DNA of 64,000 bases from Afifellaceae bacterium (GCA_028284625.1 JANQRH010000009.1:124001-188000); one strand, 5' to 3'; shown: positions 9,726 through 20,289, counted from the stretch's first letter. The notes: generated by a model from the sequence alone, not told the origin. A program made the numbers and translations.

Positions 9726-10902
9726 CGTCCGCAACTTCAACATCAATTTCGGTCCGCAGCATCCGGCCGCGCACGGCGTCCTGCGCCTTGTGCTGGAGCT
9801 CGACGGCGAGGTCGTGGAGCGCGTCGACCCACATATCGGCCTGCTTCATCGCGGCACCGAAAAGCTTCTGGAGTCCAAGACCTATCTCCAGGCGATGCCC
9901 TATTTCGATCGGCTCGACTATGTCGCGCCGATGAACCAGGAGCATGCTTTCTGCCTCGCGGCGGAGCGGCTTCTGGGGCTTGAGGTGCCGAAGCGCGGGC
10001 AGCTTATCCGCGTGCTTTATTCAGAGATCGGGCGGCTCCTGTCGCACCTCCTCAATGTCACGACGCAGGCCATGGATGTCGGGGCGTTGACGCCGCCGCT
10101 TTGGGGCTTTGAGGAGCGCGAGAAGCTGATGGTCTTCTATGAGCGCGCGTCGGGCAGCCGCATGCACGCGGCGTATTTCCGACCCGGCGGCGTGCATCAG
10201 GACCTGCCGCCGGAACTGGTCGACGATATCGGCGCGTTCTGCGATCCGTTCCTCAAGGTCTGCGACGACCTGGAAGGGCTTCTGACCGATAACCGCATCT
10301 TCAAGCAGCGCAATGTCGATATCGGCATCGTCAAACTGGAAGATGCGTGGAAGTGGGGTTTCTCTGGCGCGATCGTGCGCAGCGCGGGCGCGGCGTGGGA
10401 CTTGCGTCGGGCGCAGCCCTACGAATGCTACGACGAGATGGAATTCGACATTCCCGTCGGCAAGAACGGCGATTGCTACGACCGCTATCTCATCCGCATG
10501 ATCGAGATGCGCGAGGCGACGCGCATCATGAAGCAATGCGTGGAGAAGCTTGCGTCGGCGGAAGGCGCCGGGCCGGTTTCTGTCGTCGACCAGAAAGTGG
10601 TGCCGCCCAAGCGCGGCGAGATGAAGCGCTCCATGGAGGCGCTGATCCATCACTTCAAGCTCTACACGGAAGGCGTGCACGTGCCGGAGGGCGAGGTTTA
10701 TGCGGCGGTGGAGGCGCCGAAGGGCGAGTTCGGCGTCTATCTCGTCTCCGATGGGTCGAACCGCCCGTATCGTTGCAAGATCCGCGCGCCGGGCTTCGCC
10801 CATCTCCAGGCCATGGATTTTCTGTGCCGCGGCCACATGCTGGCGGATGTCTCCGCCGTGCTCGGCTCCATCGACATCGTGTTCGGCGAGGTGGATCGGT
10901 AG
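9712..10902 (+). CDS. nuoD: NADH-quinone oxidoreductase subunit D
   Basis: NuoD is the 49-kDa subunit that forms the quinone reduction site with NuoB. The GPQHPAAHG motif includes His21, and Tyr70 (LDYVAPM) lies 49 residues later, matching the His/Tyr pair that contacts quinone in characterised complex I. Its 396 residues are typical. The start overlaps the upstream GFA gene by 14 bases. After its stop the nuo series is interrupted by the 236-residue protein at 10960. Confidence 0.97.
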   Translation: MPEADVRNFNINFGPQHPAAHGVLRLVLELDGEVVERVDPHIGLLHRGTEKLLESKTYLQAMPYFDRLDYVAPMNQEHAFCLAAERLLGLEVPKRGQLIRVLYSEIGRLLSHLLNVTTQAMDVGALTPPLWGFEEREKLMVFYERASGSRMHAAYFRPGGVHQDLPPELVDDIGAFCDPFLKVCDDLEGLLTDNRIFKQRNVDIGIVKLEDAWKWGFSGAIVRSAGAAWDLRRAQPYECYDEMEFDIPVGKNGDCYDRYLIRMIEMREATRIMKQCVEKLASAEGAGPVSVVDQKVVPPKRGEMKRSMEALIHHFKLYTEGVHVPEGEVYAAVEAPKGEFGVYLVSDGSNRPYRCKIRAPGFAHLQAMDFLCRGHMLADVSAVLGSIDIVFGEVDR

Positions 10903-10959
10903 ATATTAAAGGTTGTTCCATTCCTTCCAAAACTCTACAGCTGCGTGTAGGAGGTTTGG

Positions 10960-11670
10960 ATGGGCGGGACTTTATCGGATGTCGCATCGATCGCTGTTAT
11001 TCTTGCAGCGGTGATTGCTACGGCCACGTTTCTCTACTCTGTTCATTTTAATACAGCCGCGCACCGATCGAGAGAGTTACGCGAGTGGCAGAAGGTGGCG
11101 GTTCACCAGATTCTCCAAAAGAACAGAGACCCCCTGAGCTTCGACGAGATCTTGCGGCGGTACCGCTCTGAAGCGACAGCGGCCGCCCAGCCCATCGCCA
11201 GTGGAGACCTAAGCGCAGAGGCTCTTCGGCGCATACTTCTTGAGTTGATTGACGGCAGCGCAGTGGTTCAGCTGAAAGGTGACTCTTACCAGCCCGCAGA
11301 CATGGTGGGCGAGATGGAGCGGTTCAGAGCCGACTTGATAGGGCGTATGAAAGACAGAGACCCGAGTGAAACGCGCGGAATAATGCACTCGATGATCCAG
11401 ATGCTGGGACAGTTTCAATCGGATGCGCTACGGTCCCGACAGCTCGGCAAAGCGGTTCTTCTATACGTCTGGGATCGCAACGGGAAATGCACAAGGCCCG
11501 AAGTGGTCATGTCAGTTTCGGCCGCGATGAGCTGTGATCCCGATGAAGTAGAGGCTGAAGTCGCTGACCTGGTCTCGGATGGAAAACTATCCGAGACGGA
11601 TAATGGCGCTTTGTTCGTGACCAAGGTTGGCCGGGACGAGGCAGAACTTCAGAGAAGTAGCGAGAACTAG
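10960..11670 (+). CDS. membrane-anchored protein of unknown function with two winged-helix-like regions
   Basis: I do not recognise a family. The 236-residue product starts with one clear membrane segment (about residues 7-28), then a charged helix (HRSRELREWQKVAV). Two regions, about 38-110 and 158-225, have the helix-rich then short-strand layout of a winged helix (QILQKNRDPLSFDEILRRY and LYVWDRNGKCTRPEVVMSV). The ATG follows a perfect AGGAGG at 10948-10953, the strongest ribosome site near the operon. It lies between nuoD and nuoE, with about 57 and 174 bases on either side, and its base composition looks less GC-rich than its neighbours. That suggests later insertion into the operon. Function unknown. 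Confidence 0.7.
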   Translation: MGGTLSDVASIAVILAAVIATATFLYSVHFNTAAHRSRELREWQKVAVHQILQKNRDPLSFDEILRRYRSEATAAAQPIASGDLSAEALRRILLELIDGSAVVQLKGDSYQPADMVGEMERFRADLIGRMKDRDPSETRGIMHSMIQMLGQFQSDALRSRQLGKAVLLYVWDRNGKCTRPEVVMSVSAAMSCDPDEVEAEVADLVSDGKLSETDNGALFVTKVGRDEAELQRSSEN

Positions 11671-11844
11671 GTCGCGGCCCGATGACTGCTCCCAAGCTCG
11701 ACTTGTAGTGGGTCTGGTGCCCGGCCACCGGAGCCGCCTGAGACTCGCTCATTGCGGCCCATTTTGTCGCGCTGCAGCACTGGCCTTTCGCGGCCCAAAT
11801 GCTAGAACCGCACCAGTCTCAGAACCTGAGCGGAATCGCACTGT

Positions 11845-12843
11845 ATGGCCGTCCGTCGTCTTGCCGAAACGCAGCCGGAGAGCTTCGCTTTCAGCCCGGA
11901 GAATCACGCCTGGGCGGAGCGCGAAATCGCCAAGTTTCCGGAGGGCCGGCAGGCCTCGGCGGTGATTGCCCTGCTGTGGCGGGCGCAGGAGCAGGAAGGC
12001 TGGATCACCAAGCCGGCGATCGAGCAGGTCGCGGAGATGCTGTCGATGCCGACCATCCGCGTTCTGGAAGTCGCCACCTTCTACACGATGTTCCATTTGG
12101 AGCCGGTCGGCACCAAGGCGCATGTGCAGGTCTGCGGCACGACGCCGTGCATGCTGCGCGGCGCCGGTGATATCATCGATGTCTGCCGTCGGCGCATTCA
12201 TGCCGAGCCGCATCATCGCTCCGCTGATGAGGCGTTCTCCTGGGAAGAGGTGGAGTGCCTCGGCGCCTGCGTGAATGCGCCGATGGTGCAGGTCTTCAAG
12301 GACACCTACGAGGATCTCACGCCGGAGAGCTTTGAGGCTGTGCTCGATGCGTTCGATCGCGGCGAAACGCCAACACCGGGTCCGCAGAACGGGCGTCACC
12401 ATTCCGTGCCGATCAACGGGCTGACGTCGTTGACGGAGATCGACTATTCCGACGGTGCTGCCGCACCGGTAACGGAACCGATGTCGGCCCCTGCGCCAGC
12501 CAGGAGCGAGCCGGCGCCTGCTGAGCCGTCGGTAGCCGAGGCGCCGCGCGCTACAGAAGGGCCGACGCAATCCGATGCAACAGCGGTCGCGGAAGCGGAG
12601 CCTGAACTCCTTACGGCCGCGCCCGACGAAGGCGCCGACGATCTGAAACGGATTTCGGGCGTCGGGCCGAAGCTGGAGGGGCTCTTGAACTCCATGGGCA
12701 TTTACACCTTTGCACAGGTGGCGGCGTGGACGCCGGAGAATATCGCCTGGGTGGACGACCGCCTGAAGTTCAAGGGCCGGATCGACCGTGACGACTGGCT
12801 TGGCCAGGCGCGCAAGTTCGCCGCCGAAAAGTCGGGCAGATAG
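11845..12843 (+). CDS. nuoE: NADH-quinone oxidoreductase subunit E with a helix-hairpin-helix-like C-terminal extension
   Basis: NuoE is the 24-kDa subunit with [2Fe-2S] cluster N1a. The ligands Cys97, Cys102, Cys138 and Cys142 are all present (thioredoxin-like fold, residues about 15-175). The protein is 332 residues, against roughly 160-220 for a plain NuoE. An Ala/Pro/Glu-rich linker (about 195-260) leads to a 70-residue domain with [15 protein letters not shown] and [11 protein letters not shown], which resembles a helix-hairpin-helix DNA-binding module. Related alphaproteobacteria seem to share such tails. The 174 bases upstream hold no gene. nuoF starts 11 bases after its stop. Confidence 0.94.
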   Translation: MAVRRLAETQPESFAFSPENHAWAEREIAKFPEGRQASAVIALLWRAQEQEGWITKPAIEQVAEMLSMPTIRVLEVATFYTMFHLEPVGTKAHVQVCGTTPCMLRGAGDIIDVCRRRIHAEPHHRSADEAFSWEEVECLGACVNAPMVQVFKDTYEDLTPESFEAVLDAFDRGETPTPGPQNGRHHSVPINGLTSLTEIDYSDGAAAPVTEPMSAPAPARSEPAPAEPSVAEAPRATEGPTQSDATAVAEAEPELLTAAPDEGADDLKRISGVGPKLEGLLNSMGIYTFAQVAAWTPENIAWVDDRLKFKGRIDRDDWLGQARKFAAEKSGR

Positions 12844-12854
12844 GGGCGGCGAAC

Positions 12855-14159
12855 ATGCTTTCCGACAAGGACCGCATCTTCCTCAATCTCTACGGGCTGC
12901 ATGACCCGATGCTGAAGGGCGCGCGTTCGCGCGGCGCTTGGGATGGCACCAAGGCCATCTTGGACCGCGGCCGCGACGCGATCGTCGAAGAGGTGAAGGG
13001 GTCAGGGCTCAGGGGCAGGGGCGGGGCCGGCTTCCCCACCGGCCTCAAATGGTCGTTCATGCCCAAGGAGATCGGCGAGCGGCCGCACTACCTCGTCGTC
13101 AATGCCGATGAGTCAGAGCCCGGCACCTGCAAGGACCGGGAGATCATGCGGCACGACCCGCATCTCCTGATCGAAGGCTGCCTGATCGCCTCCTTCGCGA
13201 TGGGGGCGCACACGGCCTACATTTACATCCGCGGCGAGTTCATCCGTGAGCGCGAAGCGCTGCAGGCGGCGGTCGATGAGTGCTACGAAGCACGCCTCAT
13301 CGGCAAAAACAACGTGCACGGCTGGGACTTCGATATCGTCATCGCGCACGGCGCCGGCGCCTATATTTGCGGCGAAGAGACCGCGCTTCTGGAGAGCCTG
13401 GAAGGCAAGAAGGGGATGCCGCGGCTAAAGCCGCCATTCCCTGCCAATATGGGCCTCTATGGCTGCCCCACGACCGTGAACAATGTGGAATCGATTGCGG
13501 TGGCGCCGGAGATTCTGCGGCGCGGGGGCGACTGGTTCGCCGGCCTCGGCAAGCCCAACAATACCGGCACCAAACTCTTCTGCGTCTCAGGGCACGTGAA
13601 CGCGCCATGCACGGTGGAAGAGGAGATGGGCATTCCGCTGCGCGAGCTGATCGATAAGCATTGCGGCGGCGTGCGCGGCGGTTGGGACAATCTACTGGCG
13701 GTCATCCCGGGCGGCTCGTCCGTGCCGTGTCTGCCCGCACACCTTTGCGACGATCTGCCGATGGATTTCGATTCACTGCGTGACCTGAAATCGGGTCTCG
13801 GCACGGCGGCCGTGATTGTGATGGACAAATCCACTGACATTGTGCGCGCCATTGCCCGCATCGCCTATTTCTACAAGCATGAGAGCTGCGGGCAGTGCAC
13901 GCCGTGCCGCGAGGGGACGGGCTGGATGTGGCGCGTCCTGGAGCGTATGGCGCGCGGCGAGGCGGAGAAGCGCGAGATCGACATGCTCCTGGAGGTGACC
14001 TATCAAGTCGAAGGTCACACGATCTGCGCGCTCGGCGACGCGGCGGCCTGGCCTATACAGGGGCTGATCCGCCATTTCCGCCCGGAGATCGAGCGGCGCA
14101 TCGACGATTATGCGGCGGCGCAGAAGACCGGCGGCGCGATTATGCAGGCGGCGGAGTGA
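12855..14159 (+). CDS. nuoF: NADH-quinone oxidoreductase subunit F
   Basis: NuoF binds NADH and FMN and holds cluster N3; it is the electron entry point of complex I. The nucleotide and flavin loop [10 protein letters not shown] is at 54-63. The [4Fe-4S] ligands are Cys345, Cys348 and Cys351 ([11 protein letters not shown]) and Cys391 (TICALGD). At 434 residues it is normal. A small unrelated gene separates it from nuoG. Confidence 0.97.
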   Translation: MLSDKDRIFLNLYGLHDPMLKGARSRGAWDGTKAILDRGRDAIVEEVKGSGLRGRGGAGFPTGLKWSFMPKEIGERPHYLVVNADESEPGTCKDREIMRHDPHLLIEGCLIASFAMGAHTAYIYIRGEFIREREALQAAVDECYEARLIGKNNVHGWDFDIVIAHGAGAYICGEETALLESLEGKKGMPRLKPPFPANMGLYGCPTTVNNVESIAVAPEILRRGGDWFAGLGKPNNTGTKLFCVSGHVNAPCTVEEEMGIPLRELIDKHCGGVRGGWDNLLAVIPGGSSVPCLPAHLCDDLPMDFDSLRDLKSGLGTAAVIVMDKSTDIVRAIARIAYFYKHESCGQCTPCREGTGWMWRVLERMARGEAEKREIDMLLEVTYQVEGHTICALGDAAAWPIQGLIRHFRPEIERRIDDYAAAQKTGGAIMQAAE

Positions 14160-14216
14160 TCGATGCTGAGCCGCCGGGAATTTCCACGCCAAGGCGGGAA
14201 TGCGAAGGGGTTTGAT

Positions 14217-14648
14217 ATGCCCAAGACCAAAGGCAAGCGGCCGCCGTTGGTGCGTACGCAAAGAGCCAAGAAGGTGAGGCCCGGTGCGCCGCTCTTGGAG
14301 ACGCGGGCGCGTGCGATCCTGTCGACGATGGTGACGGAAGTCGCGGCCGAGCCGACCGAGGGGGCGAGCGATCTGCAACTCCCGGAGCCGCCGGCGCCGG
14401 TGCCGGTGGAGGCAGCGGACTCCGATCCGTCGCTCGATGCCCTGCCGGCGGGGGATCTGGAGGAGATCGCCCGTCAGGGGGCGAGCCTGGAGCTTGATGG
14501 ATCGAAATACGAGGCCATAGAGCTCGTGTCGCTGGCGAAAAGTATGCAGGACGAGGCGCATCTGAGGATAAGCAACAGCGGAACGTTCACGGCTGAGGAG
14601 CTGGCCCTTATTGCCCGGTCTACGCCGGGCCAGGTGATCTTCGCGTGA
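14217..14648 (+). CDS. hypothetical protein between nuoF and nuoG
   Basis: I do not recognise a family. The protein is 143 residues from the ATG at 14217, which follows GAAGGGG by 7 bases. An ATG at 14163 would add 18 residues and cannot be excluded. The N-terminus is very basic (KTKGKRPPLVRTQRAKK), the middle is Pro/Glu/Ala-rich and probably disordered, and the last 60 residues look folded (LELDGSKYEAIELVSLAK, then TFTAEELALIARSTPGQVIF). No membrane segment, signal peptide or cysteine is present. It is in the nuo transcript, 29 bases before nuoG. Confidence 0.65.
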   Translation: MPKTKGKRPPLVRTQRAKKVRPGAPLLETRARAILSTMVTEVAAEPTEGASDLQLPEPPAPVPVEAADSDPSLDALPAGDLEEIARQGASLELDGSKYEAIELVSLAKSMQDEAHLRISNSGTFTAEELALIARSTPGQVIFA

Positions 14649-14677
14649 GCGTTAGAGCGCGATGACGGAAGCGATAT

Positions 14678-16771
14678 ATGAGCGACCTTCGCAAGCTGAT
14701 CGTTGACGGCCGGGAGATCGAGGTCCCGCCATCCTACACGCTGCTGCAGGCGTGCGAGGAGGCGGGCGCTGAGATTCCGCGCTTCTGCTTCCACGAGCGG
14801 CTTTCCATCGCCGGCAATTGCCGCATGTGCTTGGTGGAGTTGAAGGGCGCGCCGAAGCCGGTCGCGTCGTGCGCATGGGGCGTCAGCGATTGCCGCCCCG
14901 GACCCAACGGCGAGCCGCCGGAGGTGCTCACCCGCTCCGCGCTGACCAAGAAGGCGCGCGAGGGGGTGATGGAGTTCCTGCTCATCAACCACCCGCTGGA
15001 CTGTCCGATCTGCGACCAGGGCGGCGAGTGCGATTTGCAGGACCAGGCCATGGCCTACGGCGTCGACACATCGCGCTACCACGAGAACAAGCGCGCGGTG
15101 GAAGACAAGCATATCGGCCCGCTGGTGAAGACGTTCATGAACCGCTGCATCCATTGCACGCGGTGCATCCGCTTCGCCACCGAGGTCGCCGGTGTGCCGG
15201 AGCTTGGCGCGACGGGCCGCGGCGAGGACATGGAGATCACGACCTATCTGGAGCAGGCGATGGTGTCTGAGCTCCAGGCGAATGTCGTCGATCTCTGTCC
15301 GGTCGGTGCGCTCACGTCGAAGCCCTATTCCTTCAAGGCGCGGCCGTGGGAGCTCGACAAGACGGAATCCATCGACGTGATGGACGCACTCGGCTCCAAC
15401 ATCCGCGTCGATGCGCGCGGCAAGGAAGTGATGCGTATTCTGCCGCGGCTCAATGAAGACGTGAACGAGGAGTGGATTTCCGACAAGACGCGCCATTGCG
15501 TCGACGGCTTGCGCGCGCAGCGCCTCGACCGCCCGTATCTGCGCGTCGACGGCAGGCTGCAGGCTGCGTCCTGGTCCGACGCTTTCGCAGCGATCACGGA
15601 GCGAGTGGCGGCGACCACCGGCGACAAGATTGGCGCCATTGCCGGCGACCTCGCCGGTGTCGAAGAGATGTTCGCGCTGAAGCGCCTTATGGAGAGCCTC
15701 GGCTCTGCGAGCACGGATTGCCGGCAGGACGGCGCGGCACTCGATCCGGCGCTGGGGCGGGGCGGCTACATATTCAACGCCACGGTCGCCGGCATAGAGT
15801 CGGCCGATGCGATCCTGATCGTCGGCTCCAATCCGCGCAAGGAAGCGCCTGTACTGAACGCGCGCATCCGCAAGCGCTGGCGCGCTGCCCAGCCGCCGAT
15901 CGGCGTGATCGGCGAGCCGGCCGATCTCACCTATGATTACAACTATCTCGGTGCGGGTCCGGAATCGTTGTCGCATCTTCTCGCTGGCGAAGGGGATTTC
16001 TATCACGCGCTGAGCGCGGCGGAGCAGCCGCTGATCCTCGTGGGGCAGAGGGCGCTTGTCGGCGACAATGGCGCTGCCGTCCTATCGGCCGCGGCGCGAC
16101 TTGCCGCCGATGTCGGCGCGACGCGCGACGATTGGAACGGCCTTTCGATCCTGCACACGGCCGCGTCGCGAGTCGGCGGCCTCGACATCGGTTTCGTGCC
16201 GGGCGAGGGCGGCAAGATTGCGCGCGAGATGGTCTCCGGCGATAGCGGGCTGGACGTGCTTTTCCTGCTCGGCGCCGATGAAATCGCTATGCCACCTGCG
16301 GGTCCGTTCGTCGTCTATATCGGCACGCATGGCGATGCCGGCGCGCATCGTGCGGACGTAATCCTGCCGGGCGCTGCCTATACAGAGAAATCCGCGACCT
16401 GGGTGAACACGGAGGGCCGTGCGCAGCTCGGCAACCGGGCGGCCTTCCCGCCGGGCGATGCGCGTGAAGATTGGTCGATCCTCAGGGCGCTGTCGGGCGC
16501 GCTCGGCAAGACGCTATCCTTCGACAGCCTCGCCGCCCTCCGTGCAGAACTCTACGAGGCGCATCCGCATCTTGCCGAGATCGACACGATCAAGCCGGCG
16601 GAGCGTGCGGATTTCGGTCGCGTCGCGGCCATTGGCGGGGCCATTGCCGGCCCGCCATTCGCCAGTCCGATCAAGGACTTCTATCTGACCAATCCGATCG
16701 CACGGGCATCGGCCACTTTGGCCGAATGCTCCGCCATGCATCTCGGCCCGGCGGCTGAGGCAGCCGAATAG
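14678..16771 (+). CDS. nuoG: NADH-quinone oxidoreductase subunit G
   Basis: NuoG is the largest peripheral-arm subunit (697 residues) and carries several iron-sulfur clusters. The N-terminal ferredoxin-like domain has Cys37, Cys48, Cys51 and Cys65. Then come the [18 protein letters not shown] motif (N5 with its His ligand) and the [10 protein letters not shown] motif (N4). The C-terminal part is the molybdopterin-oxidoreductase-like domain, which is catalytically inactive in this family. nuoH follows 21 bases later. Confidence 0.97.
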   Translation: MSDLRKLIVDGREIEVPPSYTLLQACEEAGAEIPRFCFHERLSIAGNCRMCLVELKGAPKPVASCAWGVSDCRPGPNGEPPEVLTRSALTKKAREGVMEFLLINHPLDCPICDQGGECDLQDQAMAYGVDTSRYHENKRAVEDKHIGPLVKTFMNRCIHCTRCIRFATEVAGVPELGATGRGEDMEITTYLEQAMVSELQANVVDLCPVGALTSKPYSFKARPWELDKTESIDVMDALGSNIRVDARGKEVMRILPRLNEDVNEEWISDKTRHCVDGLRAQRLDRPYLRVDGRLQAASWSDAFAAITERVAATTGDKIGAIAGDLAGVEEMFALKRLMESLGSASTDCRQDGAALDPALGRGGYIFNATVAGIESADAILIVGSNPRKEAPVLNARIRKRWRAAQPPIGVIGEPADLTYDYNYLGAGPESLSHLLAGEGDFYHALSAAEQPLILVGQRALVGDNGAAVLSAAARLAADVGATRDDWNGLSILHTAASRVGGLDIGFVPGEGGKIAREMVSGDSGLDVLFLLGADEIAMPPAGPFVVYIGTHGDAGAHRADVILPGAAYTEKSATWVNTEGRAQLGNRAAFPPGDAREDWSILRALSGALGKTLSFDSLAALRAELYEAHPHLAEIDTIKPAERADFGRVAAIGGAIAGPPFASPIKDFYLTNPIARASATLAECSAMHLGPAAEAAE

Positions 16772-16792
16772 AGCGGAGCGACGAGCAAGCCG

Positions 16793-17854
16793 ATGAACGC
16801 CTTCTTCAGTGACTATGTTCTGCCCGGGGCTCTGATCATCGTTCAGAGCGCAGTGCTGATGGCGGCGCTGCTCTTGCTCATCGCCTATCTACTTTATGCC
16901 GACCGCAAGATCTGGGCGGCCGTGCAGCTGCGGCGCGGGCCCAATGTCGTCGGTCCATGGGGGCTGTTTCAGTCCTTCGCCGATCTTCTGAAGTTCTTCC
17001 TGAAGGAGCCGGTGATCCCGGCGCCGGCCAACAAGACGATCTTTCTTCTGGCGCCGCTCGTCTCCGTGCTTCTGGCGCTCTCCGCATGGGCTGTCATTCC
17101 GGTCAATGCCGGCTGGGTGGTCGCCGACATCAATGTCGGGATTCTCTACGTCTTCGCCATCGCCTCGCTGGAGGTCTACGGCGTGATCATGGGTGGCTGG
17201 GCGTCGAACTCCAAATACGCCTTCCTCGGCGCGCTGCGTTCCGCTGCGCAGATGGTTTCCTACGAGGTCTCCATCGGCTTCGTCATCATCGCCGTGCTTC
17301 TGGCGGTGGGCTCGCTCAACATGACCGACATTGTCATGTCGCAGTCGGTGGGTCTTGGAACGATGATGGGCCTGCCGAACAGCTTCCTAGACTGGCACTG
17401 GCTGGCGCTCTTCCCACTCTTCGTCATCTTCTTCATCTCCGGGCTGGCGGAAACCAACCGGCCGCCCTTCGATCTGCCGGAGGCAGAATCTGAACTCGTG
17501 GCCGGCTTCATGGTCGAGTACGCGTCGACGCCGTACATGATGTTCATGCTGGGCGAGTATGTCGCGATCACGCTGATCTGCGCGCTCACCACGATCCTCT
17601 TCCTCGGCGGTTGGTTGCCGCCGTTCGATTTCGCGCCGTTCACATGGGTGCCGGGCGTTGTGTGGTTCGTGCTCAAGGTCTGCGCCGTCTTCTTCATGTT
17701 CGCCTTGGTGAAGGCCTTCGTGCCGCGTTACCGCTATGACCAGCTCATGCGGCTCGGCTGGAAGGTGTTTCTGCCGATCTCACTTGCCGCCATCGTCGTT
17801 GTGGCCCTGGTGCTGCAGCTCACGGGCTGGGGCGGCGTTCCGGCGGCGGGCTAA
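16793..17854 (+). CDS. nuoH: NADH-quinone oxidoreductase subunit H
   Basis: NuoH is the membrane subunit at the junction with the peripheral arm and helps form the quinone channel. The 353-residue protein has eight or more hydrophobic segments and the family signature [30 protein letters not shown] near the N-terminus is also conserved. Two extra small genes separate it from nuoI. Confidence 0.97.
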   Translation: MNAFFSDYVLPGALIIVQSAVLMAALLLLIAYLLYADRKIWAAVQLRRGPNVVGPWGLFQSFADLLKFFLKEPVIPAPANKTIFLLAPLVSVLLALSAWAVIPVNAGWVVADINVGILYVFAIASLEVYGVIMGGWASNSKYAFLGALRSAAQMVSYEVSIGFVIIAVLLAVGSLNMTDIVMSQSVGLGTMMGLPNSFLDWHWLALFPLFVIFFISGLAETNRPPFDLPEAESELVAGFMVEYASTPYMMFMLGEYVAITLICALTTILFLGGWLPPFDFAPFTWVPGVVWFVLKVCAVFFMFALVKAFVPRYRYDQLMRLGWKVFLPISLAAIVVVALVLQLTGWGGVPAAG

Positions 17855-17857
17855 GCG

Positions 17858-18070
17858 ATGTCGCTGGCGCTCATCGGTGGCTTGGTAGGGCTCGCCTTTG
17901 CGGTCGTCGAATATTTCATCTTCGGCGCGTTGATCGCGCGCGCCGAAAAGCGCGGCGAAGGGGGGCGGGGGCCGCACGTGCTCGACCTAGCGCGAAAAGC
18001 GCAGCTGATCCTGTTCCCGGTGATCGGCGTCATCGTCGGGTCGATTCTGGCGGGTGATGAGGGCATCTAA
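17858..18070 (+). CDS. 70-residue predicted membrane protein between nuoH and nuoI
   Basis: The small protein begins 3 bases after nuoH stops. It has two hydrophobic segments (about residues 4-26 and 48-65) joined by a basic loop (RAEKRGEGGRG). No family is recognised. Its tight spacing suggests it is translated with nuoH and could be a membrane accessory factor, but nothing in the sequence shows a role in complex I. Confidence 0.55.
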   Translation: MSLALIGGLVGLAFAVVEYFIFGALIARAEKRGEGGRGPHVLDLARKAQLILFPVIGVIVGSILAGDEGI

Positions 18071-18138
18071 CGAATGGCTGTCTGGTCCGCACATATCGTT
18101 ACCGCGACGATCGGGCTGCCGACGATGGGGCCCGCGCG

Positions 18139-18600
18139 ATGAACGCGGCCGTCAGTCTACCAATCACCGGGCGCTGCTATTGCGGCGCGACCACGGTGCG
18201 GTCGACGAAAGCGCCGCAGATCGTCTGCATCTGCCATTGCGTCGATTGCCGGCGCGTGAGCGGCGCACCCATGGTGGCGGTTGCAGCGTTTGATGCCGAT
18301 GCCGTGACCTTTGAGCCGGACGACGGTCGTACCGTATCGGTGGCGCCTGGCGCGGTGCGTACCTTCTGCGACAAATGCGGTTCGCCACTTTCGTTTCGCG
18401 GCGACTACGTGCCTGACCAGATCTACGTCCCGCTCGGTCTGCTCGATCAGGCAGGCGAGCTGGAGCCGCATATCCATAGCTACGATTCGCAGCGCCTGCC
18501 GTGGCTGCATATCGAAGACGACATCCAACGGTTTGCAAACTCCGCGCGCTCACGCCTCGTCGACAGCGGTTCGAGCGAGCCAAAAAAGGCAACGACATGA
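18139..18600 (+). CDS. GFA/CENP-V family zinc-fold protein (copy 2, inside the nuo operon)
   Basis: This 153-residue protein has the same seven-cysteine pattern as copy 1: Cys13/Cys15 (CYC), Cys32/Cys34/Cys37 (CHCVDC) and Cys77/Cys80 (CDKC). Beyond the metal sites it differs clearly from the other two copies, so it is not a recent duplicate. Its TGA overlaps the nuoI ATG as ATGA, which implies coupled translation. The family name refers to glutathione-dependent formaldehyde handling; the substrate here is unknown. Confidence 0.87.
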   Translation: MNAAVSLPITGRCYCGATTVRSTKAPQIVCICHCVDCRRVSGAPMVAVAAFDADAVTFEPDDGRTVSVAPGAVRTFCDKCGSPLSFRGDYVPDQIYVPLGLLDQAGELEPHIHSYDSQRLPWLHIEDDIQRFANSARSRLVDSGSSEPKKATT

Positions 18601-19088
18601 GCACGATCACACAAGCCGCCAATGCGCTTCTCCTGAGGGAATTCGCGGCTGCCACGTGGCTCTCCATGAAGTATTTCTTCAAGCCCAAGGCCACGTTGAA
18701 CTATCCCTTCGAGAAGGGGCCGGTCAGCCCACGCTTTCGCGGCGAGCATGCGCTGAGGCGCTACCCGAACGGCGAGGAACGCTGCATCGCCTGTAAGCTC
18801 TGTGAAGCGATCTGCCCGGCGCAAGCCATCACGATCGAAGCCGGTCCGCGGCGCAATGACGGGACGCGCCGCACGGTGCGCTACGACATCGACATGGTGA
18901 AGTGCATCTATTGCGGGTTCTGCCAGGAGGCGTGCCCGGTCGATGCGATCGTGGAGGGGCCGAATTTCGAGTTCGCCGCGGAGACGCGCGAGGAGCTCTA
19001 TTACGACAAGCACAAGCTTCTTGAGAACGGCGATCGCTGGGAGCGCGAGATCGCCCGCAACATGACGCTCGACGGGCCGTATCGGTAG
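18597..19088 (+). CDS. nuoI: NADH-quinone oxidoreductase subunit I
   Basis: NuoI is the ferredoxin-like subunit with clusters N6a and N6b. The two 4Fe-4S motifs are complete: Cys63/66/69/73 ([11 protein letters not shown]) and Cys103/106/109/113 ([11 protein letters not shown]). The start at 18597 (MSTITQAAN) gives 163 residues, normal for this group; the frame opens upstream inside the GFA gene but that start is not credible. A 269-base gap with a repeat follows before nuoJ. Confidence 0.97.
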   Translation: MSTITQAANALLLREFAAATWLSMKYFFKPKATLNYPFEKGPVSPRFRGEHALRRYPNGEERCIACKLCEAICPAQAITIEAGPRRNDGTRRTVRYDIDMVKCIYCGFCQEACPVDAIVEGPNFEFAAETREELYYDKHKLLENGDRWEREIARNMTLDGPYR

Positions 19089-19125
19089 GTGGCTTCAATG
19101 GAACTACCGACGGGCAGCGCGTGCT

Positions 19126-19272
19126 TTCCCCCTCCCCCTTGTGGGGAGGGGGTGGCCGCGAAGCGGCCGGGGGAGGGGTCCTGTCGAAACCTCTACCTCA
19201 AGAACCCCTCACCCAGCCGGTCCCTCGCTACGCTCCGGCCCGGCTACCCTCTCCCCACGAGGGGGAGAGGGT
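19126..19272. repeat. composite palindromic repeat between nuoI and nuoJ
   Basis: The element starts with CCCCCTCCCC (19128-19137) paired with GGGGAGGGGG (19143-19152), then GGCC-GCGAAGC-GGCC (19154-19168), and ends with CCCTCTCCCC (19247-19256) paired with GGGGAGAGGG (19262-19271). Its two ends are mirror-like, as in dispersed REP/MITE-type repeats of alphaproteobacteria. It has no coding capacity that I trust; an open frame across it is a by-product of the GC-rich sequence. It lies inside the operon, where such hairpins may affect mRNA processing or decay. Confidence 0.65.
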
Positions 19273-19357
19273 CAGCCTGCGCATGGACGGCGCTCACGCG
19301 CTCCGCTAAGAGGGCGGTGGCCAGGCCATCAACCTCGGCCCCCCGCCGGACGAGTCG

Positions 19358-19978
19358 ATGATCCTGCAGCCGCTCTTCTTCTACCTGTTCTCCTTTGTCT
19401 GCGTCGGCGCGGCCTTCATGGTGATTGCGGCGCGCAATCCCGTTCACTCGGTGCTTTTCCTGATCCTGGCTTTCATCAATGCGGCCGGGCTCTTCATCCT
19501 GCTCGGCGCGGAATTCTTGGCGATGATCCTGGTCGTCGTCTATGTCGGCGCGGTCGCGGTGCTCTTCCTCTTCGTGGTGATGATGCTCGACGTCGATTTC
19601 GCCGAGCTGCGGGAGGGCTTTCTGCAATATCTGCCGGTCGGCGCGCTGGTCGGTATCATCCTCTTGATCGAACTGGTGCTGGTGCTTTTCGGCACGGTCG
19701 TCGCGCCCGAGACGGTGGCGACGGGTGCCGCACCCACGCCGCCGGTGGAGGAAGTGTCGAACATCGCCGCGATCGGCGCGCTCCTCTACACGCGCTACAT
19801 CTTCTTCTTCCAGATGGCCGGGCTCGTTCTTCTGGTGGCGATGATCGGTGCCATCGTGCTGACGCTCCGCCACAAGGAGGGTGTGAAGCGCCAGAACATC
19901 GCCGCACAGGTGGCACGCGACCCCGCCACGGCTGTCGAGGTCGTGGATGTGGAAAGCGGGCGGGGGCTTTCGGGATGA
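19358..19978 (+). CDS. nuoJ: NADH-quinone oxidoreductase subunit J
   Basis: NuoJ is a five-helix membrane subunit of complex I (206 residues). The segment [19 protein letters not shown], typical of NuoJ and including the distorted third helix, is present. The C-terminus is soluble. Its TGA overlaps the nuoK ATG (ATGA). It resumes the nuo series after the repeat at 19126-19272. Confidence 0.96.
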   Translation: MILQPLFFYLFSFVCVGAAFMVIAARNPVHSVLFLILAFINAAGLFILLGAEFLAMILVVVYVGAVAVLFLFVVMMLDVDFAELREGFLQYLPVGALVGIILLIELVLVLFGTVVAPETVATGAAPTPPVEEVSNIAAIGALLYTRYIFFFQMAGLVLLVAMIGAIVLTLRHKEGVKRQNIAAQVARDPATAVEVVDVESGRGLSG

Positions 19979-20283
19979 CGATTGGTCTCGGCCATTATCT
20001 GACCGTCGGTGCGATCCTCTTCACGCTCGGGGTCTTCGGCATCTTCCTCAACCGCAAGAACGTCATCATCATCCTGATGTCGGTTGAGCTCATCCTCTTG
20101 GCGGTGAATATCAACCTCGTCGCCTTCTCATCTTTCCTCGGCGACCTCACCGGCCAGATATTCGCGCTCCTTGTGCTGACCGTCGCTGCCGCGGAGGCGG
20201 CGATCGGGCTTGCCATCCTTGTCACGTTCTACCGCAACCGCGGCACCATCGCGGTTGAGGACGTCAACATGATGAAAGGCTGA
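19975..20283 (+). CDS. nuoK: NADH-quinone oxidoreductase subunit K
   Basis: NuoK is the small three-helix subunit homologous to MrpC. The 102-residue protein carries the expected membrane carboxylates in VELILLAVN and in AAEAAIGLA, which are part of the proton path in studied enzymes. It overlaps nuoJ by 4 bases, and nuoL starts 7 bases after its stop. Confidence 0.96.
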   Translation: MTIGLGHYLTVGAILFTLGVFGIFLNRKNVIIILMSVELILLAVNINLVAFSSFLGDLTGQIFALLVLTVAAAEAAIGLAILVTFYRNRGTIAVEDVNMMKG

Positions 20284-20289
20284 TTCGAA

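Noticed and set aside
14474-16006. Long open frame on the minus strand opposite nuoG (about 510 codons), and similar ones opposite nuoM, nuoN and lolC
   Set aside because: They lie antisense to clear genes, have Arg/His-rich composition typical of GC-rich shadow frames, and show no motif.
19089-19361. Short open frame reading across the repeat between nuoI and nuoJ
   Set aside because: It is made almost wholly of palindromic repeat sequence and lacks a start site.
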